From NCBI GenBank assembly GCA_016218725.1, contig JACRDB010000004.1, forward strand, positions 18,019 through 82,018: 64,000 nucleotides of DNA, given 5' to 3'. Numbering within the stretch: the first letter of the stretch is position 1; every line of letters starts with the position of its first letter. Made by a program: the position numbers and the translations under genes. The stretch comes from Deltaproteobacteria bacterium. GTDB taxonomy: Bacteria; Myxococcota_A; Polyangia; Polyangiales; Ga0077539. The notes beneath the pieces were generated by a model, which saw only the letters and a list, made by a program, of their open reading frames with translations, made no database searches and had not been told where the DNA came from. Of the stretch, positions 9,401 to 16,677 are shown in pieces.

Positions 9401-9871
9401 ACCATCCAGCGGGTACGCCCCAAGCTCATGACCGTGGGCACCATGCTCGTCGGGCTGGTCCCGCTCCTGTGGGCCGAGGGCAGCGGCGCCGACGTGATGA
9501 AGCGCATCGCCGCGCCCATGGTGGGGGGGCTCCTGACCAGCGCCTTCCTCACGCTGGAGATCATCCCGGTGATCTACACGTACTGGCGCAACGAGCAGCG
9601 CGTCTGGCGCGCGCTCGAAGGGTCCCGCCCGGAGGCCCTCGGCGCCCTCCTGGGCTGGACCCGGGCCGCCACGCTGGGGGCCGCCGGGCTCCTCGCGGCG
9701 CTCGCCCTTTGGCTCTATGTGCCCACCCTGGCGGCGTATGCGCGCGCCGCGGGCGCGGGCGCCCTGGCCTCGGTACTCACCGCCTCGGCGGGCTATGTGC
9801 TCGCCCGCCGGGGCCTCGACCCCGCTGCCCCCGAAGGGGCGGCGCGCTCTCACCCCTCGGAGGAACCATGA
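6407..9871 (+). CDS. cusA: Heavy-metal efflux RND pump, CusA/CzcA family
   Basis: The 1154-residue inner-membrane pump starts at GTG 6407, overlapping the cusB stop by 4 nt. It has 12 expected RND membrane segments in two halves. The fourth segment carries VDAEIVMVE, with Asp405 and Glu412 matching the CusA proton-relay region. Lys1006 (RVRPKLMTV) matches CusA Lys984. At the CusA Glu939 position (GVAAEFGVVM) this protein has Gln963 (GLAAQTGVVM), an unusual change at a proposed proton-path residue. A Trp/Arg-rich insertion lies at about residues 632-662. The C-terminus runs some 75 residues beyond CusA and adds about two hydrophobic segments. Together with the adaptor and outer-membrane factor it should export Cu(I)/Ag(I) or a similar metal. 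Confidence 0.93.
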   Translation: MIAWLIELSAKHRGLVLLFAVALAIGGVSAARRVKLDAIPDLSDPQVIVFTEWMGRSPTLVEDQVTYPLVSGLLGARHVVDVRAQTMFGMSFVYVVFEEGTDLYDARARVSELLSTLRARLPPDAVPRLGPDASGIGWVYQYALVDDSHSRDLGELRALHDTTVRYALASVPGVAEVATCGGFEPQWQVLVDPTRLRARGLTLADVVDAVRRSNREVGGRVLEASQREYFIRGRGILASPEELSRVVLRAGDGGTPVRVSDVARVQVGAELRRGAAELDGLGEVVSGVVVMRHGENARDVIRAVEARVRELHRALPQGVRVLPVYDRSALIDRAIDTLRGALTEEMIVVALVIILFLLHLRSALLPIVSLPLAVLAAFIPMWAFDIPATIMSLGGIAIAIGATVDAEIVMVEAAHKKLEHAPADLSEEARSRLLAEAAREVTPAIFFSLLIIAVSFLPVFGLNGQAGRLFRPLAFTKTFVMLSAAILSVTVAPALRDALLRGKVHPEARHPVSRAIRAVYEPFVHVALRNPATTVLLGVLALVSALPLVGRLGSEFMPPLDEGDLLYMPTTLPNVSIEEARRMLQRQDAILAQIPEVEHVLGKVGRAETPTDPAPLSMVETVVKLRPRARWGTRYVRRWYVGWTPTSWRPMLNRVWPEFRPKTREELVDEIDARMRFPGWTNAWTQPIRNRVDMLTTGIRTPLGIKVQGSDLAAIERVGTLLEGALHGVPGTRSVLFERQQGGAYLDITPDREALARHGLSAEVVLDAVETALGGGAVTTVIDGRRRYTVSVRYLEDQRSSVERIAAMLLPRGGDRGDVPLGSVATVRVTAGPPMVRDEGGLLTGYVYVDVDGTRDLGSYVADAKRVASSVLPAGSGVGLRWAGQYELLEAMEARMRVLIPLALGLVVLLLYLQFKNLTEVLIVLLSVPFALVGSVWALFLLGYHLSTAVWVGLIALVGLAAQTGVVMIVYIDNAYERRLREGKINSLEDIIEAHAEGTIQRVRPKLMTVGTMLVGLVPLLWAEGSGADVMKRIAAPMVGGLLTSAFLTLEIIPVIYTYWRNEQRVWRALEGSRPEALGALLGWTRAATLGAAGLLAALALWLYVPTLAAYARAAGAGALASVLTASAGYVLARRGLDPAAPEGAARSHPSEEP

Positions 9872-10239
9872 ACAAGACCCTTCTTTGCATCACCCTCGCC
9901 CTCGCCCTCGCCTGCCGCCGAGAGGCCCCCTCGCAGCCCCCGGCGCAGCGGCCCCTGGAGGTCAGCGCCCCCGCGGGGGCCAGGGTGCCCGTGGAGGTCG
10001 ACGGCGAGGGCTACCACCCCGCGAGGATCAAGGCCCCGGCAGGCGCGAGGCTCACGCTGGTGTTCCGCCGGACCACGGACGAGACGTGCGGCCAGCAGGT
10101 GCAGTTCCCCTCGCTCAACGTGCGCCACGACCTGCCCCTGAACCAGCCGGTGGAGGTGGCCGTCACGGTGCCGGCCTCCGGGAGCCTGGGCTTCACCTGC
10201 GGGATGAACATGTACCAGGGCTCGGTGCTCGTTCAGTGA
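9868..10239 (+). CDS. Cupredoxin-domain lipoprotein
   Basis: The 123-residue protein has a lipoprotein signal (MNKTLLCITLALALAC, Cys16) and a cupredoxin-like beta-sandwich of the small CusA-associated type: VEVDGEGYHPARIKAPAGAR, then TTDETCGQQVQFP and a terminal GFTCGMNMYQGSV. The Cys in TTDETCGQ and the CGMNM near the end are the likely copper ligands. It overlaps the pump gene by 4 nt, so it belongs to the efflux operon. As a membrane-tethered periplasmic protein it could deliver copper to the pump or buffer it. Its presence strengthens copper as the substrate. Confidence 0.85.
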   Translation: MNKTLLCITLALALACRREAPSQPPAQRPLEVSAPAGARVPVEVDGEGYHPARIKAPAGARLTLVFRRTTDETCGQQVQFPSLNVRHDLPLNQPVEVAVTVPASGSLGFTCGMNMYQGSVLVQ

Positions 10240-10260
10240 CGGACTGAATGACGATTCAGT
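10232..10260. promoter_or_regulatory. Palindromic operator, ACTGAAT-type, TetR/FadR-like
   Basis: ACTGAAT-GACG-ATTCAGT (10243-10260) is a perfect inverted repeat with 7-bp arms. A third half-site upstream makes a second inverted pair, TTCAGT-gacgg-ACTGAA (10232-10248). The TGAATGA...TTCA character is like operators of TetR-family fatty-acid regulators (Bacillus FadR type). The site sits 100 nt before the SDR/MaoC/SCP2 gene, and an ATTCAGT half-site recurs at 13027-13033 before the thiolase gene. No regulator gene is next to it. Confidence 0.6.
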
Positions 10261-10359
10261 GGCGGGCGCCCTTGACGGGGGGCCCTGGCCATGACGATGC
10301 TCCGGGGCACCGCGGGCGCCGTGGTGGACGCCGGAGCGGGCCCCAGAGAGGTCTTTCCG

Positions 10360-13020
10360 ATGGCGGACGAGCTTCGTTTCGACGGCAGGGTCGCGCTGGT
10401 GACGGGCGCAGGCAACGGCCTGGGCAGGATGCATGCGCTGCTCCTCGGGCGCCGCGGGTGCAAGGTGCTGGTGAACGACCTCGGGGGCAGCGCCTTCGGG
10501 GAGGGGAAGGGCACCTCCGCGGCGGACAAGGTGGTGGAGGAGATCCGCGCGGCGGGCGGCGAGGCGGCGGCCAACTATGACTCCGTGGAGGACGGGGACA
10601 AGATCGTGAAGGCCGCGCTGGACGCCTTCGGGCGGCTGGACATCGTGATCAACAACGCGGGGATCCTGCGGGACACGAGCTTCCAGAAGATGTCCGAGGC
10701 GGACTGGGATTTGATCTACCGGGTGCACGTCAAGGGCGCGTTCAAGGTGACCCACGCGGCGTGGAACCACCTGCGGGACGCGGGCTACGGGCGGGTGCTC
10801 TTCACGGCCTCCGCGGCGGGGATCTACGGGAACTTCGGCCAGGCCAACTACAGCATGGCCAAGCTGGGGCTCGTGGGCCTGGCCAACACCCTGGCGCTGG
10901 AGGGCAAGAAGCGCGGGGTGCTGGTGAACACCATCGCGCCCATCGCGGGCTCCAGGCTCACGGAGACGGTGCTCCCCAGGGAGCTCATCGACGCGCTGCG
11001 GCCGGAGTTCGTCTCGCCGCTGGTGGCGTACCTGTGCCACGAGTCGTGCACGGAGACCGGCGGGCTCTACGAGGTCGGCGGCGGGTTCCTGGCGAAGCTG
11101 CGCTGGGAGCGCGCCGAGGGGCATGCGTTCAAGCTGTCCCGGACGCTCACGCCGGAGCAGGTGGCGGAGCACTTCGGGGAGGTCACGGACTTCTCCCGGG
11201 CGACGCACCCGCAGACCATCAACGAGAGCATGGAGCCCATCCTGGGGAACCTCGGCAGCGCCAAGAGCCGCGGGGGCAACGAGTTCATTGACGTGGACGA
11301 GGCCCTGGCGGCCCCCCCGCTGGAGGCCCGCAACGCGTACGACGAGCGGGACGTGGCGCTCTACGCGCTGGGCGTGGGCGCCGCCCAGGACCCGCTGAAC
11401 GACGAGGACCTGAAGCTCGTGTACGAGCTCCACGGGGACGGCCAGCGCGCGCTGCCCACCTACGGGGTGATCCCCGCGCTCAACGCCGTGATGGACCTGG
11501 CCAGGCGGGGCGTGGTGGCCCCGGGGCTCAAGTACGGCTTCGAGCGCATCCTGCACGGGGAGCAGTACCTGGAGCTGCCCGCGCCGCTGCCCTTGAAGGC
11601 GAAGCTGTCGCACTCCATCCGGGTGAAGGACATCTTCGACAAGGGGAAGAACGCGCTGGTGGTGACCGAGATCACCTCCACGGACGAGGAGGGCGTGGTG
11701 GTGGCCCGCAACGAGTTCACGGCGTTCATCCGGGGCGTCGGGGGCTTCGGCGGGGACCGCGGCCCCTCGGACCCGGGGAACCACCCGCCGGAGCGGGCGC
11801 CGGACGCGACCATCACGGAGAAGACCAGCGCCAACCAGGCGCTCCTGTACCGCCTCTCCGGGGACTGGAACCCGCTCCACGCGGACCCGAGCTTCGCCTC
11901 GGCCTTCGGGTTCCCGAAGCCCATCCTGCACGGGCTGTGCACCTTCGGCTACGCGGTGCGCCACGCCATCAACGGCCTCCTGGGCGGGGACCCCCGGCGC
12001 TTCAAGAGCGTCAAGGTGCGCTTCGCCGAGACGGTGTTCCCGGGCGAGACGCTGGTCACACAAATCTGGCGCGAGTCCCCGACCCGCGCGGTCTTCGTGA
12101 CCAGGGTGCTGGAGCGCGACAAGGTCGTGCTCTCCAACGCCGCGGTGGAGTTCTACGACGCCATCCCCACGCGCAAGGCCCCCGCGGCCCCCGTCGCCAG
12201 CGCACCTTCCCCGACAGGTACGTCGGTGTCAGCTCCCGCGCAGGCTCCAGCGCCGGCGCCCGCGGCGCCATCGGGGGAGCCCTCCTCGGGGCAGATCTTC
12301 TGGGCGATCAGGTATCACCTCGAGCGCCACCCGGACCTGGTGAAGAAGGTGGGTAACACCTTCCAGTTCCGGCTGACGGGGCCTGGCAGCGCCTGGTACC
12401 TGGACCTGAAGAACGGCGCCGGCGCCCTGACCGAGGGCGAGGGCCCCTCCCCCGACGTGACGCTGGAGATCGCCGACGGGGACTTCGTGGCGATGTCCAC
12501 GGGCAAGGTCAAGGCGCAGAAGCTGTACTTCTCGGGCAAGCTCAAGATCACGGGCAACGTGATGGCGTCGCAGAAGCTGGAGTTCCTCCAGACCATGGAC
12601 ACCAAGGCGGCCGCCGAGGCGTACGCAAAGGCCCACGGAGGCGCCGTGGCGACACCCGCGCCGGCGCCCGCGCCCGCGCCCGCGGCCCCTGCGGCGCCGG
12701 CGAGGGCCTCGCGGGCGGCGGAGCTGTTGGAGGCGGCGGTGGGTCGCCTGGCGAAGACCGGCGCCGGGGGGGAGATCGGCGCGGTGCTCCAGTTCCGGGT
12801 GCGCAACCCCGAGGCGGACCTGGTGCTGGACCTCACCGGGGCCCCGGCGCTGCGCACGGGCCGGGAGCCCGCGGCCACGACGCTGGTGCTCGACGAGGAC
12901 GACCTCGTAGGGCTCCTGGAGGGGCGCGAGGAGCCCCAGGCGCTGTTCATGAACGGGAAGCTGCGGGTCGAGGGGGTGCTGCGTCACGCCCACCGTCTGG
13001 GTGTGCTACGCCAGGGATGA
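10360..13020 (+). CDS. Multifunctional SDR dehydrogenase - MaoC hydratase - SCP2 protein (peroxisomal MFE-2-like)
   Basis: The 886-residue protein has several domains in order. First is a short-chain dehydrogenase (residues 1-300; TGAGNGLG cofactor loop, NNAG, NYSMAK catalytic Tyr/Lys). Next is a double hot-dog MaoC/hydratase-2 region (about 320-610) with the motif YRLSGDWNPLHADP near residue 500. After a Pro/Ala linker comes an SCP2 domain (about 640-745), then another Pro/Ala linker and a second SCP2-like domain (about 780-886). Eukaryotic MFE-2/HSD17B4 has the same order with one SCP2 domain. It should carry out (R)-specific hydration and dehydrogenation of 2-enoyl-CoAs in the cytosol. The start at 10360 has a Shine-Dalgarno AGAGAGG; the ATG 69 nt upstream lacks homology. 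It is followed by an SCP-x thiolase, completing a beta-oxidation module. Confidence 0.88.
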   Translation: MADELRFDGRVALVTGAGNGLGRMHALLLGRRGCKVLVNDLGGSAFGEGKGTSAADKVVEEIRAAGGEAAANYDSVEDGDKIVKAALDAFGRLDIVINNAGILRDTSFQKMSEADWDLIYRVHVKGAFKVTHAAWNHLRDAGYGRVLFTASAAGIYGNFGQANYSMAKLGLVGLANTLALEGKKRGVLVNTIAPIAGSRLTETVLPRELIDALRPEFVSPLVAYLCHESCTETGGLYEVGGGFLAKLRWERAEGHAFKLSRTLTPEQVAEHFGEVTDFSRATHPQTINESMEPILGNLGSAKSRGGNEFIDVDEALAAPPLEARNAYDERDVALYALGVGAAQDPLNDEDLKLVYELHGDGQRALPTYGVIPALNAVMDLARRGVVAPGLKYGFERILHGEQYLELPAPLPLKAKLSHSIRVKDIFDKGKNALVVTEITSTDEEGVVVARNEFTAFIRGVGGFGGDRGPSDPGNHPPERAPDATITEKTSANQALLYRLSGDWNPLHADPSFASAFGFPKPILHGLCTFGYAVRHAINGLLGGDPRRFKSVKVRFAETVFPGETLVTQIWRESPTRAVFVTRVLERDKVVLSNAAVEFYDAIPTRKAPAAPVASAPSPTGTSVSAPAQAPAPAPAAPSGEPSSGQIFWAIRYHLERHPDLVKKVGNTFQFRLTGPGSAWYLDLKNGAGALTEGEGPSPDVTLEIADGDFVAMSTGKVKAQKLYFSGKLKITGNVMASQKLEFLQTMDTKAAAEAYAKAHGGAVATPAPAPAPAPAAPAAPARASRAAELLEAAVGRLAKTGAGGEIGAVLQFRVRNPEADLVLDLTGAPALRTGREPAATTLVLDEDDLVGLLEGREEPQALFMNGKLRVEGVLRHAHRLGVLRQG

Positions 13021-13026
13021 ACCACC

Positions 13027-13033
13027 ATTCAGT
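13027..13033. promoter_or_regulatory. ATTCAGT half-site before the SCP-x thiolase gene
   Basis: A single ATTCAGT lies in the 30-nt gap between the multifunctional enzyme and the thiolase. It equals one arm of the perfect palindrome at 10243-10260, suggesting the same regulator may contact both places. As a 7-mer it could also be chance. Confidence 0.3.
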
Positions 13034-13050
13034 GTGACCAAGGAGCGACC

Positions 13051-14229
13051 ATGGGACGAAGGGTCAATGTCATCGGCGTGGGCATGACGAAGTTCGCCAA
13101 GCCCGGCGAGAGCGAGGACTACCACGTGATGGCCGCCGGGGCGGCCCGGGCGGCGCTGGCGGACGCGGGGGTGCCCTACGCGGAGGTCGAGCAGGCGTAC
13201 GCGGGGTATGTCTTCGGGGACTCCACGTGCGGCCAGCGGGCGGTGTACGAGGTCGGGCTCACGGGGATCCCGGTGATCAACGTGAACAACAACTGCTCGA
13301 CGGGGAGCACGGCGCTCTTCCTCGGGCGCCAGGCGGTGGAGGGGGGCCTGGCCGAGTGCGTGCTGGTGGTGGGCTTCGAGAAGATGGAGAAGGGGGCCCT
13401 GGGGTCCAAGTTCACGGACCGGGCCAACCCCATCGAGCAGCATGCCAACGTGATGCTGAAGGTGCAGGGCTTCAACCAGAGCCCGCCGACGGCGCAGATG
13501 TTCGGCGGGGCGGGGCGCGAGTACCGCTGGCGCTACGGGGCGAAGCGGGAGACCTTCGGGAAGATCTCCGAGAAGGCGCGGGCCCACGCGGCGAACAACC
13601 CCTACGCGGTGTTCAACCAGCGGCTGACCCTGGACGAGGTGATGGCCTCGCCGGAGGTCTTCGACCCCTTGACGCGGTTCCAGTGCTGCCCGCCCACCTG
13701 CGGGGCGGCGGCGGCGGTCCTGTGCTCGGACGACTTCGCGCGGCGCCACAGGATCACCCACGCGGTGTACATCGCGGCGCAGGCGATGAAGACGGACTAC
13801 GCCACGTCGTTCCAGGACAGCATGATCAAGATGGTGGGCTACGACATGTCCGCCAACGCGGCCCGGGAGGTGTACGAGAGGTCGGGCCTGGGCCCGTCGG
13901 ACGTGCAGGTGGTGGAGCTGCACGACTGCTTCTCGACCAACGAGGTGCTCACCTACGAGGCCCTGGGCCTCTGCGCCGAGGGCGAGGCCGAGAAGTACAT
14001 CTGGGACGGCCAGAACACGTACGGCGGCAAGCACGTGACCAACCCCTCCGGGGGGCTCCTGTCCAAGGGTCACCCGCTGGGGGCCACGGGGCTGGCGCAG
14101 TGCACGGAGCTGGTGTGGCAGCTCCGGGGTCAGGCGGACAAGCGCCAGGTGGACGGCGCGCGCGTAGCGCTCCAGCACAACCTGGGCCTGGGCGGCGCCT
14201 GCGTGGTCACCATGTACCGCAAGGACTGA
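13051..14229 (+). CDS. SCP-x type thiolase (lipid-transfer protein/acetyl-CoA acyltransferase)
   Basis: The 392-residue protein has the thiolase-like fold of the sterol carrier protein X family. The nucleophile is Cys82 in VNNNCSTGS, the His region is [10 protein letters not shown], and the C-terminal motif is [19 protein letters not shown]-x thiolases cleave 3-ketoacyl-CoAs, often branched or sterol side-chain substrates. The gene is 30 nt downstream of an SDR/MaoC/SCP2 enzyme and has a Shine-Dalgarno AAGGAG. The two genes together supply hydratase, dehydrogenase, thiolase and SCP2 activities of one degradation cycle. The acyl-CoA dehydrogenase and ligase steps are not in the pair, though a fatty-acyl-AMP ligase lies 6 kb away. 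Confidence 0.92.
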   Translation: MGRRVNVIGVGMTKFAKPGESEDYHVMAAGAARAALADAGVPYAEVEQAYAGYVFGDSTCGQRAVYEVGLTGIPVINVNNNCSTGSTALFLGRQAVEGGLAECVLVVGFEKMEKGALGSKFTDRANPIEQHANVMLKVQGFNQSPPTAQMFGGAGREYRWRYGAKRETFGKISEKARAHAANNPYAVFNQRLTLDEVMASPEVFDPLTRFQCCPPTCGAAAAVLCSDDFARRHRITHAVYIAAQAMKTDYATSFQDSMIKMVGYDMSANAAREVYERSGLGPSDVQVVELHDCFSTNEVLTYEALGLCAEGEAEKYIWDGQNTYGGKHVTNPSGGLLSKGHPLGATGLAQCTELVWQLRGQADKRQVDGARVALQHNLGLGGACVVTMYRKD

Positions 14230-14230
14230 C

Positions 14231-14262
14231 CCGCGGCGCGGCGACCGCACCCCGCGGCGCGG
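14231..14262. terminator. GC-rich repeat between convergent genes, possible terminator
   Basis: CCGCGGCGCGG occurs twice (14231-14241 and 14252-14262) in the 42-nt gap between the thiolase and the Wzc-like gene. Each copy is nearly self-complementary, and the two can pair into a stem. No T-run follows, so a role in termination is only positional inference. Confidence 0.3.
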
Positions 14263-14271
14263 GCTGTCCCC

Positions 14272-16587
14272 CTACGCGGTCGGGGAGGTGGTCGGGCTGC
14301 TGGTGGTGGGCTCGTTGGGGTGCGGGGCGTAGTTGTAGCGGCTGTAGTAGTACGACGGAGAGTCGTCCCGCAGGTCCACCGCGTTGAGCACGCAGCCCAC
14401 CAGCCGGCTGCCCAGCGTCCGGAGCTGGCGGATCACCATCTGGCCCTGGTCCCGGCGGGTCTTCTTGGTGCGCACCACCAGCACCACGCCGTCCACCTGC
14501 GGGCCCAGCACCAGGGCGTCGGTCACCGCCGCCACCGGCGACGAGTCGAAGACCACCCGGTCGAACTTCTCCCGCAGGAGGGCCATCACGTCGCTCGCCT
14601 TCTGCGAGTGCAGGAGCTCCGCGGGGTTCGGCGGCACCGGGCCGCACGGCAGGAGGAACAGGTTCGGCACCTCGGTCTCCAGCACCGCCTCGTCCAGCGT
14701 GGCCTCGCCGATGAGCACGCTCGTCAGGCCGATCGGGGGCCGCACCCGGAAGACCTTGTGGATCCTCGGGCGCCGGAGGTCACAGTCCACCAGCACCACC
14801 CGCTTGCCGCTCTGGGCCAGCGTGGTGGCCAGGCTCACCGCCGTGAAGGTCTTGCCCTCCTGCGGCGACGCCGAGGTCACCATCAGCGTCTGGAAGGGCG
14901 TGTCCGGCGAGGAGAACAGCAGGTTCGTCCGGATGCTCCGGGCCAGCTCCGCCACCATGGACGTCGGGTGCGAGTGCACCACCAGGTCCACGTTCTCCAC
15001 CGGGGCCTCGGTGTTGGTCGGGTTGCCGTACTGGTAGCGGTACTGGTTCTTCAGCCCGCGGTTGCTCACGTGCGGCAGGTACCCCAGGAAGGTCGCCCCG
15101 AGGACCTCCTCGATGTCGTCCCGGGAGCGCACCGTGCGGTCCGCCTGCACCGCCAGGAAGGCCGACAGGAGCCCCAGGAGGAGCCCCACCACCCCGCCCA
15201 CCAGCAGGCTCGTGGCCACCTTGGGCTTGATCGGCGCCAGCGGCAGGAGCGCCGTGTCCAGCACCGTCATGTTGTTCACCTGGAGGTCCCGCATGAGGTT
15301 GCCCTCGGTGGTGCGCTCCAGCACGATCCCGTAGATCTTCGCGTGGTTGTCCCGCTCGCGCGAGAGCCGCGTGTACAGCACGTGCTGCTCGTTGAGCTGC
15401 ACCGCCCGCTGCTCCGCGCCGTACAGCTCCGACCGCACCCCGCCCTCGGCCCGGGAGAGGCTCCGCAGCTCCGCCTCGGCGCTCCCGCGGATGTTGTGCA
15501 CCTCGCCCCGCAGGGCCTCCACCAGCTCGTTGGTGCGCGCCCGGGCGCTCTGGAGCTCAATGGAGTTGCCGCCGTAGCGCACGCTGAGCGCGGCCTCCTC
15601 GCGGAGCACCGCCTCGAGCTGCGTGCGGAGCGTGCCGAGCACCGGGCTCTGGATGAACTCCGGCGCCGTGAGCTGGCTCATCGCCGCGGACAGCCTGGGC
15701 TGCCAGTCCACGCCCCGGGAGCTCTCGCTGCCCACGGCGTTCGGCGGCGGGAGCGCCGCGCGGATGGCCTCCGAGGCCCGCTGCAGCTCGTTCACCCGGG
15801 CCGCCAGGGCGATCCGCCGGGTCTGGAGCTCCGTGAGCGAGTCCGAGAGCTTCTCGATGCGGTTGCCCACGATGTTCCGCTGGTCCGTGAAGCTGTCCGA
15901 GATGATGTTGTGCTCCCGCCGGAACTCCTGGAGCGCGCCCTCGGAGCGGGTGAGGTTGTCCCGCAGCTCGTCGAGCTGGTTCGAGAGCCAGCGCACCGCG
16001 TCCCGGGTGGCGCTCAGCCGGTGGTCCAGGTTCCGGCGGATGTAGACCTCCGCCAGGGTGTTGGCCAGGAGCTGCGCCCGGCGGGGGCTCTGGTCCTCCA
16101 CCGTGATGGTCATCAGGCGCGACTCCTTCACCGGGTCCACGCGCGTGCGGGAGATCAACACGTTGGCCGCGTCGGAGAGGGTCACGCTCCGGAAGCGCGC
16201 CCTGCGCTGCGGCGGCACGGAGAGGAAATCCGGGTCGTGCTGGAGCCCGAGCTGCCGCACCACGCCCTCGGCCACCGCCCGGCTGCGGGCCACGCGGTAC
16301 TGGGTCTCGTAGTACTCACGGATGTTCCAGTAGGAGCCCACCCCGGAGTTCTCCACCTCCTCCACCTGGCGCCCGAGGGGCCTCGGGGGGTTGGGCTCGA
16401 ACTGCACGGTGACCATGGCCGCGTAGATCTTGGGCTGCCGCAGCACCCACAGGGCGTCCAGGCACAGCGCCACGGCCACCACGGACAAGATGATCCAACG
16501 GTGCTTCCAGAGCGCCCGGAGCTGCTCGACGGGCAGCCCCCCGGTCTCCGGTGCGGGGGTCGCTGGCAATGTGCGGCTGTCAATCAC
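14272..16587 (-). CDS. Polysaccharide co-polymerase with BY-kinase domain (Wzc/GumC-like)
   Basis: The 771-residue inner-membrane protein has a Wzz domain. Its first membrane segment lies near residues 32-50, followed by a long periplasmic coiled-coil region (about 190-440) and a second segment after LPLAPIKPKVATSLLVGGVV. The cytoplasmic bacterial tyrosine kinase domain has Walker A ASPQEGKT (about residue 570), Walker A' VVLVDCDLRRP and Walker B VVFDSSPV. It ends with a Tyr cluster (YYYSRYNY) as expected for autophosphorylation. It controls chain length and export of capsule or exopolysaccharide. The GTG start at 16587 is preferred because GAGGAG lies 8 nt upstream; an upstream in-frame ATG lacks such a site. 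The gene follows the O-antigen ligase-like gene by 90 nt. Confidence 0.9.
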   Translation of the reverse strand: MIDSRTLPATPAPETGGLPVEQLRALWKHRWIILSVVAVALCLDALWVLRQPKIYAAMVTVQFEPNPPRPLGRQVEEVENSGVGSYWNIREYYETQYRVARSRAVAEGVVRQLGLQHDPDFLSVPPQRRARFRSVTLSDAANVLISRTRVDPVKESRLMTITVEDQSPRRAQLLANTLAEVYIRRNLDHRLSATRDAVRWLSNQLDELRDNLTRSEGALQEFRREHNIISDSFTDQRNIVGNRIEKLSDSLTELQTRRIALAARVNELQRASEAIRAALPPPNAVGSESSRGVDWQPRLSAAMSQLTAPEFIQSPVLGTLRTQLEAVLREEAALSVRYGGNSIELQSARARTNELVEALRGEVHNIRGSAEAELRSLSRAEGGVRSELYGAEQRAVQLNEQHVLYTRLSRERDNHAKIYGIVLERTTEGNLMRDLQVNNMTVLDTALLPLAPIKPKVATSLLVGGVVGLLLGLLSAFLAVQADRTVRSRDDIEEVLGATFLGYLPHVSNRGLKNQYRYQYGNPTNTEAPVENVDLVVHSHPTSMVAELARSIRTNLLFSSPDTPFQTLMVTSASPQEGKTFTAVSLATTLAQSGKRVVLVDCDLRRPRIHKVFRVRPPIGLTSVLIGEATLDEAVLETEVPNLFLLPCGPVPPNPAELLHSQKASDVMALLREKFDRVVFDSSPVAAVTDALVLGPQVDGVVLVVRTKKTRRDQGQMVIRQLRTLGSRLVGCVLNAVDLRDDSPSYYYSRYNYAPHPNEPTTSSPTTSPTA

Positions 16588-16677
16588 CTTGGATGCTCCT
16601 CGCCCGGGCGGCTTGTAGCACGCCCGAAGGCCCACCTGCGCCTGCGTCCCCTCCGATGCCCCCGGCGGGCCCTGGAT

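Noticed and set aside
5894..9853. Long open frame antisense to the RND pump (over 1300 codons)
   Set aside because: Its His/Pro/Arg/Gly-rich low-complexity translation is typical of a G+C-rich antisense frame; the plus-strand frame encodes a clear CusA homologue.
9850..12063. Antisense frame of 737 codons over the cupredoxin and MFE genes
   Set aside because: No homology features; composition (His, Val, Arg, Leu repeats) mirrors the third-position G+C of the real genes.
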